Assembly: GCA_019155185.1 (NCBI GenBank)
Contig: CM032803.1
Coordinates: 2,478,001-2,542,000, forward strand
Direction: 5' to 3'
Source: Beaufortia kweichowensis
Lineage: Eukaryota; Chordata; Actinopteri; Cypriniformes; Gastromyzontidae
DNA: 64,000 bases
This document shows, one piece after another, positions 1-11,539 of the stretch. The notes beneath the pieces were generated by a model that saw nothing but the letters and a program-made list of their open reading frames with translations, searched no databases and was not told the origin of the DNA. The position numbers were made by a program, and so were the translations under genes. Every line of letters starts with the position of its first letter. Positions within the stretch are counted from its first letter, which is position 1.

Positions 1-1440
1 TAATCATTGTTCTATAATACATCTATGTGATTGCAAAGACAACCCTGATGGCTCACAAAATCAGCAACATCATTCATTATGATTCTTGGAGGAGACCTCT
101 CAGACCGACTGCCTGTATCTGCCAGGGTACAAGTACACTTCCAGGCCAAAGAGCTGAGCCTTGGGAGCCAATCATGAGTCTAGACTCTTAAAAGAGGCCA
201 AAAATGAGACCAAATTGGCCATATTGCACATATGCTCCCAACCATTGAGCCAACAGAATTAAACATCTGGATATGTTGTAGAAGTGTCAAGTAAAGTGAT
301 TTTGTGTGCGTTAGAATGTATATGAGTGTACGGCTAAATGTGCAGTATCTGGCTAAAAATGAAAAATCGGTATGTTTTATATGTAAATTATTTATTTCTG
401 CTATTTCTGCTACACTGTTTTACTCATTTTATACATCTTGCAGGATAAAGTTAATCTCCCTCCACATTTACAAATATTTAAAACGATTATCTGTGGCTTT
501 GTGTGAACAGCTTTTATTAAAATTTGAATGACAAGCGTTTGACTTCATAGCATGTATGTGTCATGTTTTACCTTTATTATGGGGGCAATGACAGTTAAAC
601 CTGGTTGCCACAAAAAAGAGTATTCATTTTTCTTCCTTAAAGTCATTATTTGTGCTTTTTATTTTAGTTCTTCAGGCATGATAGACACATCCGTAATCAC
701 TAACTATAAGTACACTAAGAAAACACTGTCATCCATGACAGTTTTCCCTTGTTTTATCTTGAATATTGTGTGCCGCTTTGCCTCTGCTGTCACTGAGGTA
801 AGTTTTTCAATATTAGTTCAGTGATACCTCCCTGTAGCTATCCATTTTCATTCAATTCGGTGGAAAAAAAACCTCTAGAGACATTAGCTATGGCTGAGTG
901 AAATAATTCATCACAGCGAGCTCTTCAGATGCTCCGCCGTTTCGGAAAGCAACATTAATACATTGTTCTCTAAACATGATACTCTCATTTCTCAAACAGT
1001 TCTGGGATAAACCTCCACACCTTGAAACCTATTAAAGAAATGTTTCTGCACACCCAGGATAACCCAGGAATGGGGAAAGTGAGAGAGCATCCGAAGGCTT
1101 TCAAGCAGGGGCTTCTTCATTTGACTTTTAAGTGACGTATATAAGGTCCCGCAGGTTATGAGAGAATTAAAAACATTTCTAAATGCAACTTCATCAGTAT
1201 TCTGTATCAAAACACACAGATACACACAAATCCAGTCTAACAGAAACCATCACTCTCAACACACAAACATTAGCATGCACAAATAATTCCGCCCTGTGGT
1301 GTACCGCTCCAGCGAGGGAAAATTGATGATCAAAATCATGGTTCCGTCACAATAGCATCTGGCCCTGAATGCGGTTTTAAATCAGTGTTTTTGAACCAAA
1401 CCTCCTCACCTATGCCTCAAGGTGTCATTTAAAGAGGCAG
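1..1440. other. Intergenic, no gene recognised
   Basis: This is A+T-rich sequence with only short chance reading frames. I saw no splice-supported coding exon, RNA gene or repeat family that I recognise. It lies far upstream of adra1b on the same side. Confidence 0.5.
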
Positions 1441-1930
1441 AGTGTTAGTATATCCTGCACGTTTGGCTCGCGGCTCTCCACTAAAGAGCCGTCGGAGCGT
1501 AACATTCTGAATAAAGAAAGTCATTTAGTTGCATTTTGCTGCCGGACGGAAGAATAAGTGATTGCCCTGGGCTCCTCTCTGCTCGCTCTCAAAAACAAAG
1601 TCATAATTGAGGTCTTTGTAGGGGAGAACATTAGACTGTGAAACATTTATGCGCGTGTTCGCCTGCCGAATAATAATGCCGGCAGTGTTGTCTCTTTAAT
1701 ATTAAAAAACACAAACATTTGCACGAGTCTAACTTCCTTTATTACCAAATGCCATAATGAGATGTTTGCGCTCTGTGAGAGACTTCTAAAGTAGTATTTC
1801 ATCTATTGCTAACAACGTCAGCCGTACAGGGGTACTGGAAGTTAAGATGCTGACTGTAAGCGTCGCTATTGGTGGTGTAAATTAATGGGCCAGAAACATC
1901 TACACACAAATGGGGTGTACGTGACATGCT
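1441..1930. other. Non-coding block of balanced composition, possible conserved regulatory element
   Basis: This stretch has more mixed base composition than the A+T-rich flanks, few low-complexity runs and no usable reading frame. Blocks of this kind near receptor or developmental genes are often conserved non-coding elements. That is an inference from composition only; no alignment was possible. The nearest recognised gene is adra1b, about 10 kb downstream. Confidence 0.2.
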
Positions 1931-1958
1931 GGAAACACGTCATTGTCATGGAAGGAAA

Positions 1959-1981
1959 ACACACACACACACACACACACA
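1959..1981. repeat. (AC)n microsatellite
   Basis: An uninterrupted run of about eleven AC units, of the type common in fish genomes. Confidence 0.9.
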
Positions 1982-4900
1982 ATAATTTCTGCTGGTAAAT
2001 ATGGTCAATTAAATGCTGATAAAATACTTAAATCATGAGGTCAGTGATTAAACAGTATTGTTGATGTTACACCTACAAGTGTCTTAAAACATGTTTAAGG
2101 ATTATAAATGGATGACCACAACAGTAAAAGAAAGATTTCTGTCCTCTAGTGAAAGTGCACATGTATTATTATCTAAGTGATCGCTTACAAAAAAGTTCTG
2201 TGGTGGTGGTAGTAGTAATACCAGTAATTTGATATATGAAATCTTACTGAATTACTAACGTATTTATAGTACTTTGAACTAATTAAACATGACTTTACCC
2301 CTATACCAGAGCTAAAAAAATCTATTATTTTTAATGGCCCCATTTATGATTCAGTTGAGCAGCCAGACTGAATTTAAGAAACTAATCTGTGAAGCTTTAG
2401 TGAAGAGATCCACATTGATAGTTTGTGGGAGTAGGGCTGAATCTTAATCCCAAATTTAAACCGCTTTTAACACAACTCTTTTGATTGCTTCACAATTTAT
2501 GCAGGGAGAGATATAAAGACATTATTAGAAATTGTAGGTAAACGGCTTCATTCCACACTTACATAATGGCAACATAACAAAGCAGACTAAGAAAGCAGAA
2601 TAGGATTCTTCTGCGGTGTAATTTATTGGGATGAAAACACAGGCAAGGTCAAAAAACAGGCAAGGGCCAGAACAAAGAGAGGAACGGGGAACAATAGTAA
2701 AAGCCAAAACACAAAACGTCAAAGCCCTATCAGAATGACATCCAGCATCTTTAAGGAAACCGTTGCACGGAGTGGCTTATTTATTTATACACAGATTAAT
2801 GATGTGAGTGAGGAACAGGTGTGGGAGGAAACAGGAAGTTGGCATTCATGTGATAGAGCCCTCTCATGGTGAGAAGTGAGAATGACCATCTCTGCAACAT
2901 ACATGACAGGCAGCTAATGCATTTATCCAACTAAAAGCAAATAGTGGGAAGTAAACTTTACCTGACTATAAAAAAGCACCACAATGTGTGATTTATTTTT
3001 TTTTTTTTTAAGGTTTGGTTGTCTCACACTGAACCTACAATTATTTTAACACCAGACCATGAAACTGCTGCTTCCAACTCCGACCATGTGAGGGCACATT
3101 CGCACAAAATCTGACTATATTCATTCACACCTGGATCCTGTTTCCTCTCCTTATTTTCTATACAAATACCTCTTTAGTTCGCTCCTTGGTAGGTTTTCTT
3201 TGTTATAATACTGAGTGGTTTTTGTATTTGTTTAGGCATGTGTTGGTTGGATCTGTGTGGTGTTCTTGTTCGGTCTTTTTTTGTTTAATCTTTCTGATGA
3301 AATGTCTTTTGGCTGGTTACACCTGTGCTTGTCACAACCATGCCTTTGTTTAGTCTATTACAGTTAGCAAATGAATCTTCAAGTCTCAGTTTGTTTTGTG
3401 CTCATTACGTGCAAGAAATGAAGCTGGACTGGCACGGTGTTAATGTTGTAATCTTTTCTACAGAAAACTTCTTAAAACATGCACACTTTGAGACTCGACC
3501 ACCTTAAATTAATAAAAAGCTTCATATTTCTTTCATGCGCTTTCGTCTGCATATCGGCCAAATGAATAAAGTAGGCGGGACATTCTTTACCAGGGTGTGA
3601 AAGCCAAGAGAGACAGAGAGAGATTTCTTTTCTATGAAATGTAATCTCCTGTATTGGTTTGTGAGTAATGGAGGCAGATTCAGTATTTCATTAACTTTGC
3701 TGAAGTGATGTATCATTCCTCTTCTCTCAGTAACATTGCATTAACTTATTAGCTTTACTCTCTCTCTCTCTCTCGGTCTCTCTTTTCCCTCGTCTGTCAT
3801 TGGTGCATAATCACCCTGTAAAAGTAGAGATAATAAAAGCGGAGGGAATAAATGACCTTAAGAGAGAGACTTTGCCTTATATATAGGCACATATTTGGCA
3901 CTATATATCTATACATTTTCTGTTGTTATTTGCCATTATCGCACTTGTGGTTGTGAAGGATGCATTTGATATTTGTGTATTTGCATGTGTATTAATGGCT
4001 CTCTGCATGAGTGGAGACAGTTCATTAGTGAAGCTGTCCTCCAACCAATGATAAAGCCTTTTTAATTACACTTCATGAAACAATATTAAAGATTATTGGG
4101 GTGTGCCTAATTCTTCTAGACAGTGCCACTCCTCTCTGGGACAGCTGCCACCACGGGACGGATGCATATGACTGGCAGTGAAGTGCACGTCTGAGACCCG
4201 ACAGCGAGTCGACTAAGAGAATTAGGGCTGACTCGGCTTTTCTGGCTTGTTTAAATGAGGAACAAGACATGCAGGCAATTTAATATCCGCACCTTTGTCA
4301 TCAGGTGGTACCTTATGATCACGAAAGCACAGAATCTTTACCCACATAAAGCTCTGCGTTTTTCATCATTTCTCAACATTCACAGAGGAGTTAAAATTTC
4401 TAAATTTTTAAGTAATTGAATTATGCTGTTAGCCTAAAGCACCATGCCCATATGGTCTTTGAGCAAGTTCATTTTTAGGTGGATTTTCAATTTATAATGC
4501 TAAAAATGTCTAAAATGCTTTGGTGGGAAATCACTCATTCTTCAGATTGTGTCCAACTGAGTTATACCTTCAATGGATCATTTGCTTTAAAGTTAAAGTG
4601 CACTACTGTTACCAAAGCAGAACTGCGAAAATGATGATTGTTTTTCCCAAAGGTTTCTATAACATTTTCCCGTCTGTTGTAATCTACTCATCCTTATGTT
4701 GCTTATACGACTTTTTCCAGTGAAACACAATATTTTTCATACAACAAAAATGAAGGGTGATCATTGGCTGTCATGTTCATTTACAATTTTGTTATATATA
4801 AAAGCCTTTACTGGTGTAACCCACACCCCTGCTAATTAACATAAAATTAGGTAAAACATGCATATTTACATGTTAATGGTAAATATAAAACAAAATAATA

Positions 4901-6300
4901 GTACTCATTTTAAAGTAACACTGTTTGTGAATGATTACGTACAATGATAAATTCGCTTCTGTTTTATGTCCGTGTGTTTGTGTCTGTGTTTTCATTGTTC
5001 TGACCAAATACCTCGAGTATTCTTAAATGACTAATTAACTCCAAATAAACAGTTGATTAAAGATGATCTATTCAAATAATGTATTCCAATGGGAGTTTGT
5101 CAGCAAAATATCAAACAATTAAATATATTAGGTTGATTATTAAAATAATGAATTTGTTTAGAGCAAATTCCATTATCTAATTAAAGGTGTTGGTACGTAA
5201 TTAGCCCTTTTAAAGAGATAAAGTCCCCAAGCACTCCGAGAGAAAATCTAGATGGGGTATGTTGGACGCTTTGTGAAAATTCTGGCAGCAACAAGTGAAG
5301 ATGAGAAGAACTGTTTGGACATTTGTTTCTTCCTTTTCCCCTAGGTTTAATTTTGGAAATGTGATTGTCCTGGACTTATTTCAAAACTTGAATTTTTCAA
5401 AGATTAGCCAACGTGAGCTCCCACGCGCAAACGCACACACATAGACACGCGACCAATGGCAGCTACACAAAGCCGTACTCCCCTCTGATGCACTGATGCA
5501 TTTAATCAGAGGGGCATTTTTCAGTGCAGAGAAAGTAATCATTTTTTCACAATAAGGCTCGTCTGAAACGTCCACTCATATTTGCGTGGTGGCAGCTTGC
5601 AGCCCTGTGAATGCATTATGTATTCCAGTGATAGATTAGACTCATAGTATTTGTGTTGCCCTCTTCGTGCTGAATGTCAACTTCCTTAATCATTCTTTCC
5701 CAAACAAACAACTCGAGTCTGCTCTTTTCCGAATTTCAGGCCCAAACTGAAGAGAAACCTCTCCACAAGGAGTGCTGTGTCATTTAGAGAATGGATTGCA
5801 ATCACAGGGGAAGCAGAGAGAGATTTGAGTCAAAGAGGTTCCTGGGGATCAACGAAATAAAGGTCTTTCAGATTTTTATTATGATTATCATAAGAAAGGA
5901 GCTTTTGGAATCACTGAACTGGAGATGAGGTGTATGTAATCATACTCAATTTTAATGCAGAGGACAGCGGAGATAATTGAAATGCTTAATAAATGTAACA
6001 TCGGTAATAGCCTAATGCACAATGCAATCGTTGTACTGTGTGTACTGTGCACATACAATTCAACCCTCTTCTTGTATCCTAAAAAATAACAGACAGTTTA
6101 GGTAATAATCAACAAATAATAAAAAAGTCTTTCTTTATTAATTACCATAAATGGTCAATTGTATTTAAAAGTATTTATATCTTTATTTATTTTTTTAAAA
6201 ATGCATTTACATAATGATTTATGAAGCGGACACCTATAGTTTTTCTTTATATAAGAACTTTAAATGTTAGTTGAATAGCATTATGATTATTCAAATTGAA
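1982..6300. other. Intergenic, no gene recognised
   Basis: This stretch is mostly A+T-rich. A short TC run lies near 3760. A more balanced patch lies at about 5160-5840, with homeodomain-like TAATTA cores near 5170-5205; it could be regulatory but is unproven. A block at about 4660-4790 faintly resembles a degraded copy of a dispersed cyprinid repeat (see 39513). No coding exon is supported. Confidence 0.4.
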
Positions 6301-6370
6301 CATTATTATTAAAATAAATTAAAATTTACAATTTATTTTAAAATTTTAAAATAAATTAAAAATTTTAACA
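6301..6370. repeat. A+T-rich self-complementary patch
   Basis: Repeated AAATAAATTAAAATTT-like words run in both orientations and can fold on themselves. The segment directly precedes the large TG/TA/TATG microsatellite and is low-complexity rather than genic. Confidence 0.5.
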
Positions 6371-6394
6371 ATTTAAATGTAAAAGCATGTTCCT

Positions 6395-6434
6395 TTGTGT
6401 GTGTGTGTCTGTCTATATATATATATATATATAT

Positions 6435-6465
<31 letters not shown>

Positions 6466-6620
6466 GTGTATGTATGTATGTGTGTATGTATGTATGTGTG
6501 TATGTATGTATGTGTGTATGTATGTATGTGTGTATGTATGTATGTGTGTATGTATGTATGTGTGAATGTATGTATGCGTGTATGTGTATGTATGTATGTA
6601 TGTATGTGTATATGTATATG
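6395..6620. repeat. Compound microsatellite: (TG)n, (TA)n, (TG)n, then a 16-bp TGTG(TATG)3 unit
   Basis: The tract begins with TG units and passes through about ten TA units (6414-6434) and more TG units. It then becomes a higher-order array whose unit is about 16 bp (TGTG followed by three TATG) and repeats about eight times before degrading into TATG. The long Tyr/Val/Cys and His/Thr/Tyr reading frames here are translations of the repeat, not proteins. Confidence 0.9.
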
Positions 6621-6671
6621 TACAAATATGAATAAACTGTAATATAAATGCAGAAAAAGAATGTGATTTGA

Positions 6672-6685
6672 CCACTAGAGGGAAG
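6672..6685 (+). promoter_or_regulatory. CTCF-like motif
   Basis: The sequence CCACTAGAGGGAAG matches 11 of the first 12 positions of the CTCF core CCASYAGRKGGC, with A in place of the final C. It is a sequence match only; binding is not shown. Confidence 0.3.
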
Positions 6686-6699
6686 TATTGTGCGCACTT

Positions 6700-8329
6700 C
6701 ATATTTTGCATGCTGTTTAATTAAGAAGCCTAGAATGATTTGTGATTATTATTATCACTTTTGATGGAATAGTGGCACTTTATTACCATTGCACATTATT
6801 GTATCAGATATTGTGTTATACGTTGCCTTTTGTCACACAGGCTATGCATTCAAAGAAATAATAAAATGAAGAAGACAAGAAGAAAAATTGGTCATTACAG
6901 TATGTCTCAGGACACTTAGACATTTCTCAGGATGAAAATATCTTTCTTCCCCCTTTGGATTTAGAACTTGGCACAGAAAGATATCAAGAGAGCCATCCCC
7001 ACATCTCTCATTCTAGGGATGTTTATAAACTTCCTTAAATGTCCATTCAGCCACTGTCACTTGTTTGCTCCCAGAATATCTAAAGATCAATTGCAGCGGA
7101 TGTTACTTTGCTCCCATAAGCATGTAGTACACAGATCAAGTATGTTATGTAAATCACAGCTTTACCAAAGCGGTTCTTCTTACAAGATCCCATTTCTTTC
7201 AGAAGGATGAATAAGCTGTAAAATAACTTATAACCGTTTATTTAAAATAAAATGTTTTTCTTATATAAAGTGTTTGTCAGGCAAATAATTCTGACACATT
7301 GAAAATGACCGCCTCATCTTGATGTATTAGCCTTTCAGAATGCAGGCAACCAAAGCAGTACAGAACACTTCGAAGTCGTTTATGACAATTTATGAGAAAA
7401 ATATCCTGTATCGTGAAGACTCATACACACAGGAAGTCCTAAACAACCTTGTTTGCACTACTGCTCCCCGAGGAGTTGGAGTATGTTGTTAAATTAAGAT
7501 GTTTGACAAGCGTTGAGTGTCCACTGTGCTCTTGGTATCCAGTCTGTGTCTTCTGCTGTAAAGAGAACAAAAGCTGATCAAAAGCTTCTAAAATTCAACG
7601 TATATGAAATGTAAACAATGTGGCAAAGATACTTTGAAAGAGGAGGTCAGCATGAAAGATTCTTTGATTTTCCAAAGTAAACCTAAAAAGAATATTGGTT
7701 AAACAAAGTCTCTAACATTATAGCACCCCACCAGGATAACTGCTTATTTCAAAGACTGAATTTTTACATTAGCCACAACAGACAGAGACGCCACATGTTT
7801 TATATTGAGGCATCACAATATAAGCATGTGTTTTACACCACTGTATGAAAGGGCTCATGCTGTGTTAGGACAAAAGGAGGTGGATGCTTTCTGTGATCCT
7901 GACTGATGCCCCACAAGTTCTTGCTTTCCTGAGGTCACGTGTCATACAAACAATATATTATGCTTTGATTTGTTGGTGCATGCTGTCAAAGACCCAGAAT
8001 ATTATGATCTGTTTGACCTTCTGCTAAAATATAACACCAGCTATGCACAAAGACCCGTTCAATCTGTGTGTAGATAAATCTTAAACATAATATTATAAAT
8101 AATTGGCTTTATGCTGTCATTGTACTAAACACAAAGCAAATTCATTTTAAGGTGCAATAAGGTGCGAGAGGCCGTGCTTTTTCATAAGTCTCGGCTGAAG
8201 GTTGATGCCACAATGTAAAGCTTTTGTAAAACGGTTCCCACACAATACAACTATTAAAGCCTAAAAATATCTATCAATGCAACTTTCATAAAGTAAAATC
8301 ACTAAAAGTCTTCTTTCCACTAGAAAAAA
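6700..8329. other. Intergenic, no gene recognised
   Basis: Mixed A+T-rich sequence with short chance frames only. No exon, RNA gene or clear mobile element was recognised. Confidence 0.45.
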
Positions 8330-8436
8330 TAGTTCCTGACCGACTGTAAAGAAGCGCTCGTAGCTGTGCTTTATCATGAATAAAAAACAGCTATTGACCA
8401 ATCAGAATCAAGGACTGGAGCTAACCGTTTTATGAA
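8330..8436. repeat. Dispersed fish repeat fragment
   Basis: The block contains the word CCAATCAGAATCAAGGACTG followed by GAGCTAACCGTTTTA. From memory this is a recurrent segment in cyprinid genomes. No terminal repeats are visible, so this is a fragment whose class I cannot name with certainty. Confidence 0.45.
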
Positions 8437-8580
8437 GTCTTTGCAGGCCCAGATGGCTCATAAACCCCAGTTTGAAAACCCCTGGTCAATGCCACACCAC
8501 TTTCCCACACCAGACAGCGAGTACACTGCACAAACCTTAAAACTTAAAGTACTAAACACTAATGTACACAAACCTCTAAA

Positions 8581-8622
8581 ACTCTCTCTCTACTCTCTCA
8601 CTCTCTCTCTCTCACTCTCTCT

Positions 8623-8710
<88 letters not shown>
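8581..8710. repeat. (TC)n microsatellite, about 130 bp
   Basis: An almost pure CT dinucleotide tract with a few interruptions at its left end. The pyrimidine-rich strand is the plus strand. The Ser/Leu reading frame across it is an artefact. Confidence 0.95.
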
Positions 8711-8713
<3 letters not shown>

Positions 8714-11340
8714 CACTACTGTCAGCTCAGACCGACTGTAATTCAGACAAACACAGCTGACTGCAAGAGCAGGAGGGCATGTTCAGCTCCAGCCGCCTGC
8801 AACTCCCCATTGAAGTGTAAATGAGATTTGTGTCTCATGAGATCCACATCATGACTGTAACAAAACTGTTTCAGTGGCTGTTTGACCTGAGCTGAACATC
8901 TGTAATAATGCCAAATCAAAAGGTCTGCAAAGGTGCAATAGGAACAGCGCAAACACTGTGGCCTAAAACAAATGTGTGGAAAAAGCATTTTGCCCATGAA
9001 ACCCAACCGGGCCGTACAGGGAATTCAACAGAGCTACACTTTAGCAAGAAACATATTTTAAAATCATAGAGAAACGCCACAGACAAGCTTTTATTACAAG
9101 CCCCTAGCCATTTTATTTTACACAGAGGGAATTTTTAAATGACATGCTTTATATTGGATAGAGTTATGTGAAGCTTTGTGTGAAATTTGCATAATGTTCC
9201 TGGCACGGGGACTTTATATCTGAAAGTGTAGATTAATTTATATTTACTGCACTTCAGCTTCCGATGGTTTCGCCGAGATAAATCAAATACATTTTAATAA
9301 ATGTCAATGTGTGAAAACATTATTGTGGCTCAGGGAGTCGCAACTGCAGTGACTGTACTTGCTGCTGGAGCTCTCATGTGAATCTTGCAGACAAAATACA
9401 GTCCAAAAATGATTTTGAACACAACTATCTCTACCAAAGCACTAAATCTTAACATTATCTTTCAATTAGGAAGAAAAAACTGTTTAAATGTCATATTTAC
9501 AGTAAACTAAACATCATGTGAAACTTCAAGTCCCCATGCTGATATACTGATATCTCCAGAGGTACTTTCCCCATGATGTAGAGAAGGTGATAGAGGTCTT
9601 AGTTCCCACAGTGTTTTGGGTATGAAAAAATCCCTAGCGTCAGTAAAAACTCACTTGACATCTTTACTTTAGCCCTACATACTCGCAGTGAGTCAAATAG
9701 GCTGATTTGTTGTAAACAAGCATTCATATAATTTACTGTAACTCGATAGTTCCCAAACGAAACTATGCAAAATAATGTTTTTTGTTAACTAATTAAAGAT
9801 TAAAATAACATTTTAATGTTCATGCATTTCTCACAGACAACAATTTTATGTGTGTACCTTTCCAGTGTACAAACAGCATGATGCTGGTGTCAATGTATAA
9901 TAAATGATTTAATCACATTCATATTTAAGTGTTCATTCCAACTGCTATATTTAATAAATTAATACATTTTATTTTTGTGCAAATTACACACCACTGTACA
10001 TCAACAACATTGTTGATAAACCTTTCATCACCAATGTTCATTAGCATTCTTAAATATAATATAAACAATAACCTTCGCAAATTTTAATGAGTTCAATTGT
10101 CCACTGAGTGGCATCAGTGTGTCGAAAGGCATAGGACACATTTAGATTCTTTTAAACCCATCTACGGAAGTAAATAAACTTTTTTAAGCAGTTCATGAAT
10201 GTAATGGTTTGATCGTCTGTCTCCAGCGGTAGTTTATACTGTCTGACATGCTTTTCTCCTCGGGTACGTTTATTTCCATTTAAAGCCACTTAATACCACC
10301 TGAATGCTATAAAAATCTGTTATGTGAACAATGTTTAGAAAAAAGATTACTTGCAGGGTTATCTTAAACCATTGTAAAACTTATTTTTAGGTGGAAGGAT
10401 TTGTGTTCTTATTTCAGGGTACGACTGGATGCCATGGGTTTGATTAATAACCAGAAAGGTTAGGGGGTTCAAATGTTCCCTTTCCAAACAAATCGCCTTC
10501 CATGTGCGCAGACAGTCAGATATATCTTATATCTGAGTATCTTTCCTGTAAAAGAACACGAGGGATACTCGTGTAAAATTGAAAAAAAAATCACTTACCA
10601 TGGACAATTCTTCATGCAAAGGCTTAAAGGTACATGATAATATTTGATTGTACAATAATTTAATAAAGTGTTCAGAGCTTCTGGAGAGGTTGTTTCATTC
10701 CCCGCAGCTTTTCTTGAAACACAGCTCTAATTACAGCTCAGATGTTCACTGCACAATGAAACCTCTAATCAGAATAAAAGCAGTTTGACACGAGGAACAA
10801 CGGGACTTTAATGAATATCTATGGGCAAGATTCCTGGAAAAATTAACCCTCAGCATGGATTAAATTACATTGTCAAAGGAGATTCTACACTGGCAACACC
10901 TTAAACTTGAATTCATTTGTGTTAGAGAAACAGTCCAATGCTTTATTAATCTCTCTAGTATCTTATTCCTAAATTCTGTACTATTAAATCAGCCCATTCT
11001 TTCCTCATGTCTGTTGTGTTGCACATTTTCTGCAGCAAAGTGGTCAAACAAAATCTTTTATTATAGTAACTATTCATCTTTACATCTTCATTATTAGATG
11101 TCCATTCAATATATAAAATGCATTTTTTATAATATATTGATCTAAACGATTTAAAGGTCAAAATTTATTTGGGGAAGATTTGATGGTCAGAATAACATTT
11201 CTTTAATAGTGCATTAAGAGTATATGTCGATGTAGCCTACGTAGATACCAAGCAAAAACTAGTTTACTCTGTATCTAATTGTAATATTTTCTTCGGAGCA
11301 TTTTGAGCACTCTTAAAAAGTGTTCACTCAGCGTTTGGAC
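8711..11340. other. Upstream flank of adra1b, no gene recognised
   Basis: No coding exon is supported. The patch at about 9080-9370 has a more even composition and few runs, and could be a distal regulatory element; this is inference only. The remainder is A+T-rich. Confidence 0.4.
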
Positions 11341-11539
11341 TGAAGGAAAGATGGGCGGTATCAACGCCTCACCCCTGGGACAGAGACGCTTTAATTTCAC
11401 ATTACACGTGTGCCAGAGCACTTCAGACATGACAACAGCTATGCCACTATCTAGTCTTTTATTACGAACCTGACTTCAAATATTACACTGCTCAATTAGT
11501 TCAGCAGCGCGTTAGAAATGGAGAATATCGTTCGCAAAA
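11341..11539 (+). promoter_or_regulatory. adra1b 5' UTR and probable proximal promoter
   Basis: This is the block of higher G+C just upstream of the receptor start. It contains an upstream ATG at 11518 that opens a 12-codon frame (stop at 11554-11556), which overlaps the receptor ATG at 11540 in another frame. Such an overlapping upstream frame can reduce translation from the main start. The transcription start is not visible and no TATA box is evident. Confidence 0.45.

Noticed and set aside
6373..6711. Open frames rich in His/Thr/Tyr or Cys/Val/Met on both strands
   Set aside because: They are translations of the TG/TA/TATG microsatellite in several phases.
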